Source of the DNA: Labia minor
Lineage: Eukaryota > Arthropoda > Insecta > Dermaptera > Spongiphoridae
Direction of reading: 5' to 3'
Length of the DNA stretch: 64,000 bases
Assembly: GCA_963082975.1 (NCBI GenBank)
Contig: OY720345.1
Location: 54,976,528 to 55,040,527, forward strand
In this document: positions 1 through 12,763 of the stretch, piece by piece
Layout: each line of letters opens with the position of its first letter
Numbering within the stretch: position 1 is the first letter of the stretch
Position numbers and translations under genes: made by a program
The notes under the pieces: model-generated
Databases searched by the model: none
The model's input: the letters and a program-made list of their open reading frames with translations, nothing else
What the model was told of the DNA's origin: nothing

Positions 1-896
1 AAAACATAATTTGATGTTTTATAAATGCAATTCTTAATTTTACTTGCTTGAATGACCAGCGTTCCCAAATAGGAACATTTATTTTTATACACCAAAAACC
101 CTTTCAAAAATATTTTTTTGTAAAAATATATTTTTTTCTATATTTACCGAAAAAAAAAATTAAAATAAAAAATTTGGTCCCCAATGGGTTAAGATAAAAT
201 TATTATATCACCAAAGTCAACTAGTACTAGTATATCAAACAACTTTAGTTTGTTAATATATGAAGTTCTAGAATGTAAATGGTAACTAATTATTGGCTTA
301 CCCACATTTGAAAATATTAAAATAAATATTGTATTTATTTAAATGTGATATATATATAAAACCTAGGTAAATATAAATATTGTTTTCCTGTCAAATTAAT
401 AAACAATCTTGAATTATAAGTCACTTTTGACATTATATTACTTTGATTAAGAAAAGAAATAAATAAAATTGTTTTGTCCACAAAAATGCCATCTATACCT
501 ACAAATCGATTATTCAACTTCAAAACTCATAATACGTGAATTTCAAAAAAATCCGGTGGTCCGTTTTAGATTAGAAAAACAAACATATATAGCTATGTAA
601 ATATTACTTTTACAAATACTCATACAGTTTTCGCTCGTATAAGATTAGATTGTATCGGTGGAAATAAAAATAGCTGAATTATGAGGATTAAAACAATTCA
701 ATTTTATTAATAAAAATCATATATCTATATAAAAGTATATTGATATTCTAATTTTAATTGAATTAAAATATACTTTATATATATAAACGAAAATCCATAT
801 TGTTTTTTAAAAATATAGGTATAATTCAAATGATGAAAAAATGTTTTATTGAAATTGAATTCATATCTTACAAGTAAGCTTATTTACAAGAGAGTG

Positions 897-935
<39 letters not shown>

Positions 936-2149
936 AATATTCATTAAATTTTATATTGCTTAACTTGAAAGAACAAATATAAACGTGAACTTTCAACAAA
1001 GAACGAAATATGATTAATTAATATTTTCAAGATAATTATTAATGAAGCTATAAATTCAAAAAAAAAAAAAAATAATGTTAATGTGTCATTCTTTGATGTT
1101 AAACATTAATTATAATTTTTTTATATTAGTACTTTTTAATGATTGTTTTTCTAATGTCATGTTTAAACTTCCTGAAATCTAATTAACTCATATTCAAGCA
1201 CTAAAATGGACAGTGGAACATCCAAAGAAAGTCAAATGAATAGGAATTTCCTATTAAAATGAACGTTTAAAGCATTTAAGAATTAAATTTAATTCTATCC
1301 TCACTGACTGATTACATCTTCTCTTTTCATCTTTCCCTATTTTAACATCTAACCTAAAATTGAATTTAGTTTATTTGCAACTATCAAATTGTTTTTTTTT
1401 CTTTTTTTTTTAGTGGATGAAGAGGATAACTATAAAAAACTAGAGATTCAATTTTGCAATCGTAAAAATGGGAATGACTTTTAGAAAATCCGATCTGAAA
1501 TGTGTTTTTTCTTTACACCTTCCTATTTATTTATTACATCTTTCTATTTATCTAATACTAGATAAGATTCTATTTACCTACCATACCTTACACGAAGGTT
1601 CTATTCATCCCAACTCGTACATGCTTCTATTGCTTCTAATATCTTTTAATTTAATCATCTAAATTGAATAATCTTGAATTTTCCATGAATTAAACTAAGA
1701 TAAGAGGTGAGTTGTACTCTTCTATAGAAGCAGTTCATTTTAAATGCAGAGATTGACTTCACCACATCGAGAGATAAACACACCTTTACGCGAATTTCTT
1801 ATTCGTGCAATGTTATTGGTTCTCCGAAGAGTAGAAAATTCATTGTGTGATTCGTACAAGCATGAAAAGACTAATTTAGTTGGAGAGTTCCATGTCAAGT
1901 CAACTTAGATCAGATATCATATTTCTTGTCCTGACATTTTAAATCAATGCTTGTGATTCATCTGTTGTCATCCTAAACCAATCAATTGATTTTATACAAA
2001 CTCCTATTCCAAATCAAATATAAAGGTGCATCTATCCAAAAATGTTTTATTTTCGATATAAATACTAACTTTATAATAAATAAATAAATAAATAAATAAA
2101 TAAATATAAATATATATATATATGTATATATTATTATTATTATTTATGC
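1..2149. other. AT-rich stretch without recognisable gene
   Basis: I see no convincing reading frame or transposon end here. The stretch holds A and T runs, a pure (TA)n microsatellite at about 901-933 and an (AAAT)n run at about 2079-2105. Short open frames on both strands are biased to Phe, Ile, Leu, Lys and Asn, as expected from AT-rich non-coding DNA. Confidence 0.7.
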
Positions 2150-2262
2150 AGAGACTCTGAGGAGGACTTTAAAGAGAAATTATTAATTTTTGAATTTCCC
2201 TAGGCCCAAACTCAAGTGTGGAAGAGTGTCGTGCTAACCACTACACCACTGAAGAGTTATAT
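2150..2262 (-). repeat. tRNA-derived SINE-like fragment
   Basis: Read on the minus strand, positions 2250 to 2231 give AGTGGTGTAGTGGTTAGCAC, which fits a pol III internal A box of the tRNA type. A weak B-box-like GAGTTTGGGCC follows at 2213-2203. No cloverleaf with a proper acceptor stem can be drawn, so this is a SINE head or a decayed tRNA pseudogene rather than a working tRNA gene. It lies directly beside the terminal repeat of a broken mariner. The 3' limit is a guess. Confidence 0.45.
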
Positions 2263-2275
2263 CTATATATATATA

Positions 2276-2720
2276 CGAGGGTGGGGTGAAAAGTTTCCGG
2301 CTGACTAAGAAAAACGATGTATTTAAATTTTTTTTTTTTGGCTTTATTTTTCAACATAATCTCCATCAACACTGATACATTTCTCATAACCGTATTCTAA
2401 TTTAGTTATGCCAGTTTTAAAGGTAGATTCGTCAAGCTCCTCAAAATTCTGATTTACAGCTTCGATAACTTCTTCGTTGTTCTTAAATCTTTTAACGTCA
2501 AGCTATTTTTTGATAGTCGCTGGGGGCTAAGTCTGGGGAGTAGGGAGGATGCGGCATCAATTCAAACTTCAATTCGTAGATTTTGGACATGGCAACAATC
2601 GACGAATCCGCTAGTGCGTTATCCTGATGAAACAAAATTTTTTTCTTCGCCAAATGCGGTCGTTTAATTTGTACCTCGTGCTTCAAACGTTGCAATATTT
2701 CTCTTGTATCTGTAATGATT
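2276..2720 (-). pseudogene. mariner transposase, C-terminal half, with one end of the element
   Basis: This is a Tc1/mariner DDE/D-type transposase remnant. The frame read from about 2716 to 2498 carries the second catalytic Asp in FHQDNA and the third in YSPDLAPSDY, about 34 residues apart as in classical mariner. After SDY the frame breaks; the rest of the C-terminus (ending GDYVEK and a stop) continues in another frame down to about 2320. The outer end has a terminal inverted repeat beginning CGAGGGTGGGGTGAAAAG next to a TA at 2274-2275. The N-terminal DNA-binding half and the other terminal repeat are absent, so the copy is truncated and dead. The mariner half at 11351-11857 is an N-terminal piece, but 9 kb away, and nothing shows that the two were one element. 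Confidence 0.85.
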
Positions 2721-4744
2721 AGCTAAAGGGATTCTAAACAATGCATAATTGATATAATGTAATTATATTCTTTCTTTACACAATAAATTATTAAAAAATA
2801 GCAAAATCACTCTTGTTCTAGTGGCTTCTTGAAAACTTATGCTTCTTGCAAACTTATATCTGTTGAGTAATGAGATATCTTATTAAATAAGAATTTGCCA
2901 AATATTGAGCTATAGAAATCTTACAATAGATCCTAATCCTATTTTCGATCTAGCCACCTAACATGACAGGACATTAAGTCCTATTCCATTTAGAGTCTTA
3001 CCATTAGTATGATCTCGCTAAGATGAATAGGACACCTGACAATTAAACATAAGGACTAATCATGCAATGTCATGCAAATATATCCGATGCAACTCAATAT
3101 ATATATATATCATTTCCATCCTAGACTCCCAACAAAAGAATAGGATTCAAACATAATCTCATTTTTAATTAATTAAAGCAAGTAGATACGTTTAAACTAA
3201 TGGACAACAATATAATACATATAAACAATATATAACGATATATGTATTTGTATGTATTTGTTTAGGTAAATTTACAATTTAAATAAAAGATAACCTACTA
3301 AAAATCAATTGATTAATTTTATAATTTACTAATATAATATAAAACTTTTTTTTATTTTATTTATTAATTTACTTTGACTTATAAAAATTTTAGATCGATC
3401 TTTGAATATATTTAATAATCATTTTATTTACATTTTTTTTTATATTCTCATTTGTTGGGTTTTGAAGCTGATTAACTGAGAGTACACAATTTTATCCCTG
3501 TGATCACATAAAGTGACACTAGAAACATTTCGTTAGATCTATTAAATAATATGAAGAAATAATATTACAAATAATGTTTCATTTAAATAAATAATTTAAT
3601 CTCTTATATTCATATAAAAAATAATATAATTTATTTTAAGGAAATGTATATGAAATTCAACTAATGTTTAAAAATAGTTCTTCAAATTTAAAGTATTTTT
3701 TTTCAAATTCAAACTATATTAAAAAATTTATATTTTTAGAAAATATTGAAAAAATCAAAAAATAATTGATTAATTATAATGTGATAAATGAGCATTTGAT
3801 AATTTTAGTGGAATGGACTTCTTGTAAGTATTTATTTATTCAATAAAATTTTGAAAAATAAAATAATTTAATAAAATATTATATTAAATTAATTATCCTT
3901 AATTATAATAAATAACAATGAATGGATCATTATTTTTTCTTTTAATCTTTTATTAAACTATTGTAAAACTTTTCTATTTTCTTATGTAAATGTGACAAAA
4001 TAAATAAATAAATAAATTTAAAAAAATGAAGTTCAAAACTAAAAATCTGAAAATTAAATGCTAAGAGAATTAATTTTAACTCACATATTCATATTTGCAT
4101 TCATTTCATGATGATGGATTTGTTAAATGTTAATTCCATATATTCACAGTACATTTTTAAATATTCAAATATAATATATATATATATATATTCAAACATA
4201 ATATTAAAATAATAATTAAATATAAATCTAATAATGAATAAATAATTTTTAAATGTCATTTAAAGCTAAAATTTAAAATGAATTAAAGTAATAAATTTCA
4301 TGTATTCATTTTTTACAGTCTACTTCAGAAGTGTACATTGGGAAAAATGTAGTTTAGCATGGCCAGCTTTTATTTTTCCTTTTTATCTGTTAAAAGAGGA
4401 TTTGTTAAACTTTTATCCCTAAAAAAAAAATCTTAAAGTTTTGTTGGTATTGAAGTTAAGTAATTGAATTACATTTTTTAAGAGAAGAATAGGACAGAAT
4501 GAAAATACTCAGATAAAATTGATTGGAGTATTGTGAATGAGATCTATTAAGGAATCGGATTGGAAAGAAAAAGACATTCTTTTAGGTATTAATATAAATT
4601 CCAAAAATAAAATAAAAAAACATTATTAGAGATATATATCTAATCTTGAATTGAAAAAAAGAGATTTCCAATTATTTAGAATCCAAAGAAATATTATTTT
4701 CACTAAATAAATATATTGTATGGAAATAGTTGCTTTTTATTACA
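2721..4744. other. AT-rich stretch without recognisable gene
   Basis: Only AT-rich sequence, short (TA)n runs and homopolymer tracts are visible. No protein motif, paired terminal repeat or RNA gene could be supported on either strand. Confidence 0.65.
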
Positions 4745-4752
4745 GATATAAC

Positions 4753-4963
4753 TAGGGTGACCAAACGTCCAGTTTTTCCGGGATTGTCCCATTTTTAGGT
4801 GCACTGTCCCGGCGTCCCGGAAAAAGTCTTCGGGACAGCTTATTGTCCCGTTTTTTTTTAAATATTTAGGACATATAGTACTTTTTTCAAAATTTTTTCA
4901 ATTTGGTTTTAAAAAAAGGTACTGTTTGTCCCGGTTTGGTGTTTTCGAAATATGGTCACCCTA
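4753..4963. mobile_element. hAT-type MITE, family 1 (TAGGGTGACC ends), 211 bp
   Basis: The element begins TAGGGTGACC and ends GGTCACCCTA, a perfect 10-bp terminal inverted repeat. It is flanked by a perfect 8-bp direct repeat GATATAAC (4745-4752 and 4964-4971). Eight-base target duplications are the hAT superfamily signature. The interior has several GTCCC/GGGAC motifs and no coding capacity, so it is a non-autonomous MITE moved by an unseen hAT transposase. A second copy with a different target duplication sits at 17300-17479, and a decayed end lies at about 49779-49809. Confidence 0.88.
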
Positions 4964-5157
4964 GATATAACCCCACTCTGATATATGGTTTTATGAAGAG
5001 TTGAGGCTAAAGTTAAATTAAAAAAGAAAAAAAATATTTTAATTTTTCAAATAATAGGTATTTATTACAATAGTCCTTATTATAATTTCTTCAAATATGT
5101 ATGTACTGCTGGTGATAAAAAAAATATCCATTTGGTGTCAAAAAAACAAAAAACAAT

Positions 5158-5302
5158 TAGTGGCTATCTATCTCCGTGGCTCTACGGAGCCCAAAAGTGG
5201 TTGGCCGCAGCAATCACATTTCCCCAAATATCCCTATCCTGAGCCACAATCCAACTCCGACCCTCTCCCACCTCTCTCACGTTCCTTCCTACCATCTTTC
5301 TA
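5158..5302 (-). pseudogene. LINE 3'-end fragment (copy D)
   Basis: On the minus strand this matches the terminal ~140 bp of the RTE-like LINE whose best copy is at 34826-35795. Shared landmarks are the GAGAGAGGTGGGAGAGG block, the GGCTCAGGATAGGG block, TGCTGCGGC, and the end CGTAGAGCC followed by a short (GATA) tail at 5158-5170. It is a strongly 5'-truncated copy with no reverse transcriptase. The plus-strand open frame across it is a shadow. Confidence 0.8.
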
Positions 5303-6307
5303 ATTATTATAAAAAATAAGACTGAAATTTTTTTAAAATAATTTTAAAAAGATTTGACTATGTTTAGGTCTGTAAAAACTTATTTTGTAGTGAGCGGTTA
5401 CCGAATTCATAACAAATTATAATAATAAATTAACACGCATTGAAGAAGATCAAGTGGTCAAAGAATACGACACTTCACAATTAACATTAATAAGTAATTT
5501 TTTAAAATACTTTAGTTTAAGGATCATTTTACAAAATAATTTTGAATAAAAAAATTAAAAATTAACAATTTTTATTATTATTTTCTTATTAGTCTTATTT
5601 TTTAATGAAACCAAAAAGTGGTTTGTAGCACGGCTAAAATTTGTCTACGCTTGCTTAATTATTATTTGTGTGTGTGTGTGTGTTTATGATAGCAAATGAA
5701 ATGTTTTAGTGCTTGCAGTGATACAAATTAGAAAAAATACTTTTCTTTATTACATATTATATGAACGTCCGGTCTAATAGTTTATAGGGCATATATAACC
5801 TTAAAAGGAGTAAGAACGATGGCATAGATAGTATAGTACTTCTGCCTCTGTGAGTTTTAATGGAAAATCTGCGTTGACTAATTATTAATTCATTTTTAAA
5901 AAATGTATATTTAATAATTTTTATATCTACCAAAATACATTATCCTTTAGAAATTTATAAATGAGCAAAGTTTAAAATGAATATGTTCAATTTTTCCACA
6001 GCTGTCAATCTATATTGTTTTTTTTAAGGGAAATAAATTTGTTTAATTTATTCAGTCATTTGAAATATTAATCGCTTAATTTTTTTTCTGAGCCCTGCCA
6101 TGATTGGAGAGACCATTGGGAAATGGCTTTGATTCCTCTCGTTGCTCACCAATACCCTCCACCCTTAACCCATGGATCAGTTGAATGTTATTGCCTTCTG
6201 GTTATAAGCGCACCCCAGGGCTCACTCACACACCCCTACCATTCGGCAAACATATCACGTAATCAGAGGTCAATTAATGAATGAACATATTCAAACATTG
6301 TTCAATC

Positions 6308-6340
<33 letters not shown>

Positions 6341-6671
6341 TGGATTAAATGAATAGTTTAAATTAGAATTAACTTTTTGTTTAAATAAATCATTTATTTA
6401 TTTTTTTATCGTTTTATCAAATCACAAAGAAATTTTTAGAGAAATTTGTAAGAATACTATGATAGTATGGTACAGTCCATTTTAAATCTACCATAAATAA
6501 ATCTATAATAATTATTTTATTTTATTTGTTTTATTATTAAAAAAAAATACTTTTCAAATAATTAATTAAAAAATGAAATTTGATCTTTTCATCTTTCTGC
6601 ATCACACTAATTATTTCTAAGAGGATATTATTTCTTATTATTTGTTAAATGGTTTAATCAAAGGTCTACAG
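5303..6671. other. AT-rich spacer with a GC-richer island
   Basis: The spacer has a (GT)n microsatellite at about 5668-5682 and a (TA)n run near 6310-6345. A GC-richer island at about 6088-6260 stands out from its surroundings but has stops in all frames and no recognised motif. It may be a fragment of an unrecognised transposon. Confidence 0.5.
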
Positions 6672-7573
6672 CAGTGTTTCCAACCATTTTTCTACACCCC
6701 TTTTAAACTTTCTTTTCGTTTAATAGACCTCTATTTTTGATGCAATATAAGTATAATAATTAATAAAGTTTAACATAGAATATGCTGTGAGCATTTAATA
6801 GAGTATAATTTTAACAATTTTATAACAAAGTAAACATTTTTATTACATTGGTAGTAATAAAGCTAATATTATATAATAAACTTTACATACAATATTTTTT
6901 AAATTAATAATATCATAAATGATTAATTGGCCTGATTGAAAAAAATAATGTGACTGTTGAAGCTGATGTTTTTTGACAATGTATTTGATATCAGGTTGAA
7001 ATTTTGATTAATTTTCGTATATGATAATATTATCAAATATTTTATTATATAAAAATTTTATTGGAAAATAGTAATTTACACAAAAATTAAAACTATATAA
7101 ATTAAATGATATTTTATTTAGATTAAAAACAAAAATTCCAATACCTTAAAACAAGGGGCAGCAAACTTTTTTAGGAAAGGGCAAGTATTAAAATTTTAAA
7201 GATCTGGGGGTAAGACATGTTAGAATATATATTTTACTGTCCTAACGAAGAATTTAATAAAAAATTTTATTACTATAAATTTTTTATTAACAAAGTATTT
7301 GCAATTATAAAATGTATTAATAATAACATCATGTAATATATTTATTTTGTACATATACTCGTACAATGATGCTAACTATAAATTCCACAGTTTCATAAAT
7401 AAATCAATTTAAATAATAATTTCCTAATAAACATATTGCATTAATTTGATGAATGTAATTGTTTTTTTTTTAATGTAAAGGGGGAAATTTCGCAATCGAC
7501 CCCAATAGCTCCCTCAGGTTCTGTCGATCCTAGATGCCCAAGGGGTACACCTGGACCTCGTTGGGAATTCCTG
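6672..7573. mobile_element. non-autonomous hAT-like element, ~0.9 kb
   Basis: The left end starts CAGTGTTTCCAACC. The right end, read inward on the minus strand, starts CAGGAATTCCCAAC, so the ends are an imperfect terminal inverted repeat with the hAT CAG...CTG form. Flanks are GTCTACAG (6664-6671) and GTCTACTG (7574-7581), an 8-bp target duplication with one mismatch. The interior is AT-rich with no transposase frame. A G-rich patch at about 7153-7220 resembles the start of another hAT end and may be a nested fragment. The mismatch and divergent ends suggest an older insertion. Confidence 0.7.
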
Positions 7574-8251
7574 GTCTACTGGTATTTTCTCTAGAAGAGT
7601 TTAACATTTCATACTATATTACATATATTATTTACATACTGTTTTATTCAATCTAACACGAGAGTAGAAAATTTGTCATCAAATAATAAATTTTAACTAT
7701 AGTTTAATTTTTCATTTACAATCAATATTTAATAATAGAATGTATATTTATTTTTGGTTTGTTGTGATTTACTTCTAAACAAAAGCGAATTGCGAATAAA
7801 GTAATGTTTTCCTAGTTAATGGACAACATGTTTAAGTGGATCTCAGAATAGTAAATAAAGATAATACTAATAAGACTTCAAGGATTGATGAACATAAAGA
7901 AGCCAATTCCCCACTTCTCATGATTGTTCATTTAGCAAATACGGAGATTCTCTTTAAAACAGTGAAAATAGAAGAAAAATTATTATTTTAGAAATAACCT
8001 ACATTGTGCTCACGAAAAAAATTATATTTAAACTTAGTTATTATAATATGAAAAATTGTTGGGATAAATTATAAAGTCATGTTTAATATAACCTCGATCC
8101 CAAAATATGATTATTTAATAAGATCAATTACTATATATTTTACTTACACAAGCGTAATGGTTCAAAATATCAAAATATTCGTAGACATTACAACATCACT
8201 GTATATTGTAGAAAATATAAAAAATAAAAATTGCTCTACATTCCTTTATAG

Positions 8252-8415
8252 CAGTGATTCTCAACCTTTTTTTACCGTGGCTCACAAAGAAAGAGATAAA
8301 TGTAAAAGTCTGATTCCATTATGAAAAGAAGTCGGAAATGTTTAAGAGCCTCCTTTACATTTTGATAATCTCGCGGCACACAAAAGTGCCGCGGCACAGT
8401 GGTTGAGAATCACTT
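8252..8415. mobile_element. hAT-type MITE, family 2, 164 bp
   Basis: The left end is CAGTGATTCTCAACC and the right end is GGTTGAGAATCACTT, a nearly perfect terminal inverted repeat. Flanks CTTTATAG (8244-8251) and CCTTATAG (8416-8423) form an 8-bp target duplication with one mismatch. A GC-rich CGCGGCAC / GTGCCGCGG pair near the right end makes a strong subterminal hairpin. There is no coding capacity. The end sequence differs from the other hAT families here, so a different hAT transposase probably mobilised it. Confidence 0.85.
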
Positions 8416-8423
8416 CCTTATAG

Positions 8424-11350
8424 AATATATATATATATATTATTAATGATAATTGATTGATTTATCTATTTTTCAAGTTTAAACGAATCATATATAATAA
8501 TAATTTAATTATTATTAAAATATAAACATATAATTTTTTTTATAAAACTTTCTAATTTTAAATAATTAATTTATACAATATTATATTATTATGATGATTG
8601 TCCAGGCAACAAGATCTTTTTCTATTTGGTAATATATTTAATATAGGGAGGCCTGACAGATATTACTAATATAATACAGTATCTAACAAATATTATTTGA
8701 ACAAACCGTATCTAGTATATAACATTACAGAAATAATTCACAAAGTTAATATTGTGGTGCCATGTCCAAAACAAATTTCGCATGACCTTAGGAGGAATCC
8801 GGTTTTAGTTGCTTCAGGGTGTTGTGGCTATGCTGCAGTGAATTTACATTATATTTTGATTTACCTTATTTTATGTATTTGTTTGTTTTTCCATTGAACT
8901 CAAATGACTGATTAAATTCTACTCAGTTTACACATACTAATTCAATAAATTATTTTATAATTATTAATGGATGGTTGTAAAGTTTGATAATACTGAAATA
9001 ATTTTAAAATTAATATAAGTAAAAAGGTTCAATTCTTTTTATGTTAATCAACATTAACATAGAAATATACATGTTATTTTTAAAATTACAAGATGAGGAA
9101 TTAAATATAATCATATGAAAACTCTATTTTTATTCTTAAATTTTTTTGTCCTTTAGCTAACAATATTTTGAAATGTAACAAATTTAAAAATATAGATGTA
9201 ATTTTTAATGTGTCTGCTTTTAGCTCCAACAATGGTTCATTTCGGACTTAGTGCTCATTGTTTTTATACATTCTTTATTAACACGAGTTTTATAAGACGG
9301 TCCAGACTCTTTTGGAATGTTCATAGTTTCCAGCCGAAAAATTTGTTTCACAAAGACTTCAATAAGACTTCTAAAACTGTTTTTACTTGCTACACACGGA
9401 TACTCCTGTTGATCACCTAACGGTGTAAATCTTGGAAAGAAAATAAACATATTTTGTTTTCCAACATTGTTCATTTGTGAATGAAACCCCCTTCAGAAAA
9501 AACAAATTGGACCATTCTTTTGATCATTTCATTCTGAAATTTTTGTATTACAGAATCAGTTCGTGCGCTTTTAGTAATTTAAAAAGTTTTAGTATAAGTT
9601 CATTTTGAAATTTCGACCCCTAGTTTATCAACCATCTTTGCCAGAATATTACCAGAATTTGGTTCAATTTGTTTGAGAAGTTTCTGATTTTAATATTATT
9701 ATTTCTTCATAATGTTTTTATGATATGACCTATGAATGCTTTGATCACTTTTTAACTATCGCCTTTTGCTAAATGCCAGCTACACAAAAGGGTTGAAATT
9801 CAATCTTTCAACTTTTTCCACAAACCACAAATAAAATATTTCTGTACAAGTATAAACAATATAACCACAGGGTATATTTTAAAATAATTTATAATGTCAA
9901 TTTAAAATTAAGTTTAATTATCAACAATTCTAAAATAATATTCTAAGTCAAAAGAATTAATTGTTTAAAAAGTTTCATTGAAGAATAAAAAAAAAAAAAA
10001 ATAAGATTATTCATTCAAAGAGATGAAATCATATGAAAAACAATCTTAGTAAATAAATAAACATCAAAGTATAATCAATTGAATTGATAGTTTTTTGACA
10101 CCTTGAAATTTAGAACAAATACAAAAACAGGCGTGTATTTCTCCATCAGATGTTTCACGGCCCAACAGGCAAGCTAATCTAATCCGGACCCTTTGTATTT
10201 TTTCTACACGCAATTTACTCAAAAAGGGATCGAATTACAGAAGGGTGTAGGCCTAGGGGACTAGCACTGAGACTAAAGGAGCATATGTCCCTCGGGTTTA
10301 ATATTTGATTATGCCTACAAATAAAGTATTAAATTGCATATCAAAATATGTCTTATTTTCCATTAAATCTTGTCATTAGTAGTTAAGTAGAAATACATTT
10401 CAATAAGTTAAAATAAACAAATTGATATAACTAGACGGAATATAATTCTAGTAGATACAACACAACAACAACATTCGGGATTTAATTATAATTTCAATTT
10501 ATAATAGAAATTGTATTAAATATTCTCACATTTTAGTTTGTGCTATAAATGCATTGCAATGCATAAAGTTATATTCAAATGACAAGCATTAATCGAAGTC
10601 ATTCATCTCTATAAAATTATAAATGATGTTGATTGATATCCTATTCGAAAAGCTCAAGTAATTATCATTATTTTTATTATTATCTACTAATAAAATAAAA
10701 TTAACATTTAATTAAATTAATTTCTAATTGCTAGGATTAAGTGACTAGACATCAAATTCATTATATTAATTATTTAACTAATGACTACAAATTTAGTTGA
10801 AAATTTTAAGTATTGGATACTTGAAATAATAATCTTTAAAATAAAAATGGAATTAGAAAAGAAAAAAGTAAATTCAATTATGATAACTACTGTATTTTTT
10901 TTAAGTTTGTTTATTTTTATATCTAGGAAGGTAGAGGATTATTCCAACAAAAAACAAAAAACTATTTGTAATTTTATTATGTACAGGCAAGTTATTATGT
11001 AGAATTCATAAAAATCAGAATTTTTCATTAAAAATTTTCTCCTAAATGTACCTATATATAAAAAAATATCTCTATTGAATTTTGTTCTCCCTTTTAATTT
11101 TATAAAAAAATATAAAATATGTTATGATGTATATATAACACGTTCTTTATATGACCCAAGACACTTTTTTTTTGAATGAATGAGTCACATGAGAATGAAA
11201 AGGTGAGACACCCCTGATATAAAATATAAGCTAAATGAACTTTCATAATACGTTTTTTTATCAAAAACTCAAACTTGCTTGACATCCCAAATATTAATGA
11301 AAAACCAATTAAATAGATCTATTTAATTTAGATACAAGTAACTATAGTAA
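8424..11350. other. AT-rich spacer, possibly with a decayed reading frame
   Basis: No intact gene is visible. The minus strand at about 9220-9650 has somewhat higher complexity and several short frames broken by stops, which could be a decayed transposase, but I cannot assign a family. A GC-richer patch at about 10130-10310 has no coding sense. The rest is A/T tracts and short repeats. Confidence 0.5.
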
Positions 11351-11857
11351 CTATAGTTTTTGCCTTTTATTCATTTTACCTAGATTTGGATTAATATTTA
11401 CAATATATATTTCTGAATCTTTAAATGAATTTGCCAAGTTTTGATTTCTTATTTGTTTGGTGTAGGCTTCGCAGATAGAAATTTGACCATCATGTTTTTT
11501 GGTGTGGACGCAAACACCGAGCTTCTTTTTAAATCCAACTTTGCGCAAATCGTTTAAAACTACTTTATGGTCGATCTTAAGCTCCTGGGCAATGCTACGA
11601 CTACCAACATGCCGGTCAACTTTGATTCGTTCTGAGATTTGGTTGACATTTTCGACGACGGGTCTGCCTTTGTGAGGTGCATCTTTAACATCAAAAATGT
11701 CTGAACGAAATCGACGAAACCAAAATTACGCATAATTAGCTGTTACAGTATCGACACCATAAACACCACCCACAATTTCAGCAGCCTGGCTTGCATTTTT
11801 TTCTTTATCAAAGAAAAACTGTAAAATGTACCGAATTTTCTCTTTGTTGACTTCCAT
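11351..11857 (-). pseudogene. mariner transposase, N-terminal half
   Basis: Starting at the ATG at 11857-11855, the minus strand encodes MEVNKEKIRYILQFFFD and the following paired-type helix-turn-helix DNA-binding region of a mariner transposase. GRPVVENVNQISE and the RSIAQELKIDHK recognition-helix region are readable. An in-frame stop interrupts the frame after VTANYA, and past the VGFKKK segment the protein loses family similarity, so the DDD catalytic core is missing. The copy is a dead N-terminal fragment. Its sequence differs from the mariner N-terminus at 51407, so at least two mariner lineages are present. Confidence 0.85.
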
Positions 11858-12077
11858 TTTTATCACTCTGTAACTCATAACTTAATGGAAGACACAGAAA
11901 AGGATAAAATAATTTTTTTTAGTGCGAAATCTCATCTTGACAACGGGCATAAATTTGAAATTGTTTGATTTATACTTTACGAGATATCGTTCATTACAGC
12001 CGAAAAAATAATGGATTTCTTTTTCCTCAACCTATTCTATATTATGATAAAATTTTCCTGGATTATGTTCAAGTTTA

Positions 12078-12230
12078 ATTATAAAATTTTGGTCCCGACT
12101 TTTCGGTACCATTTTCAAGGGTCTTAAAATAATATCCGTATCTCACAATTAAACGTGAAAATAACCCGGAAATAATTTGTAATAATAATAAAAACTTTCC
12201 CGGAAACCAAAACGAACATATATAATTATA
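12078..12230 (-). repeat. Penelope-like terminal fragment / interspersed repeat
   Basis: On the minus strand 12128-12090 reads CTTGAAAATGGTACC then GAAAAGTCGGGACC. This resembles the 'TTGAWRA-stem-GAAACGT' segment typical of Penelope-like element ends. A second block at 12164-12225, with ATAACCCGGAAATAATTT and AAACGAACATATATA, recurs at 55905-55985. The two blocks are in different relative orientation in the two loci, so the repeat is rearranged. Assignment to Penelope-like elements is an inference from motif layout only. Confidence 0.4.
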
Positions 12231-12244
12231 TATTTTAAAATATA

Positions 12245-12274
12245 AAATTTTTTTCTTTTATTTTCCAGGTAAGT
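12245..12274 (+). other. recursive (ratchet) splice-site candidate
   Basis: A long pyrimidine tract runs into TTTTATTTTCCAG|GTAAGT, with AG at 12267-12268 and GT at 12269-12270. An ideal 3' splice site fused directly to a perfect 5' splice site is the zero-length-exon signature described for long introns of insects and vertebrates. A chance match to the whole composite is unlikely but possible in T-rich DNA. No exon was found around it. Confidence 0.5.
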
Positions 12275-12763
12275 TGCAGAATATCTTCAAAAGTAATGCA
12301 AAAAATAAACAATGAAATAAGAAAATACATTTAAAATCTGGTTTATTGAAATTGGAAAAAAAGTAAGTGAGAACAAACTTATCAATTTCTAAATTTCTTC
12401 AAATATGTTATGTGATTACTATAAATAGAATAACAAAAGTTCATAATAATTATTTATGCCTCAATTCAGTAATTATTTTTATTTGCAAGTCCGAAAATGT
12501 AAAACAAATATTACATTAGTATAATAACTAAACATCAATGGTGTTTACTTTTTTATTTATCATTTCAGTTTAAAATTATCCAAACAAAATTAGGCAATAA
12601 AAATAACGATCAAATATGATGTAAGCAAAAATATTGCGGACTTATTAAGTATTTTTATTTATTTTATATTTTACTCATAAAACTTTCCGAAACAGAATTC
12701 ATTATTAGGACCAAACTTATTACTCCTAACAAATAATCAAATATTGATTATAATAAGTTTAAT

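Noticed and set aside
2203-2250. Working tRNA gene
   Set aside because: An A box is present, but there is no acceptor stem, anticodon stem or good B box; better explained as a SINE relic.
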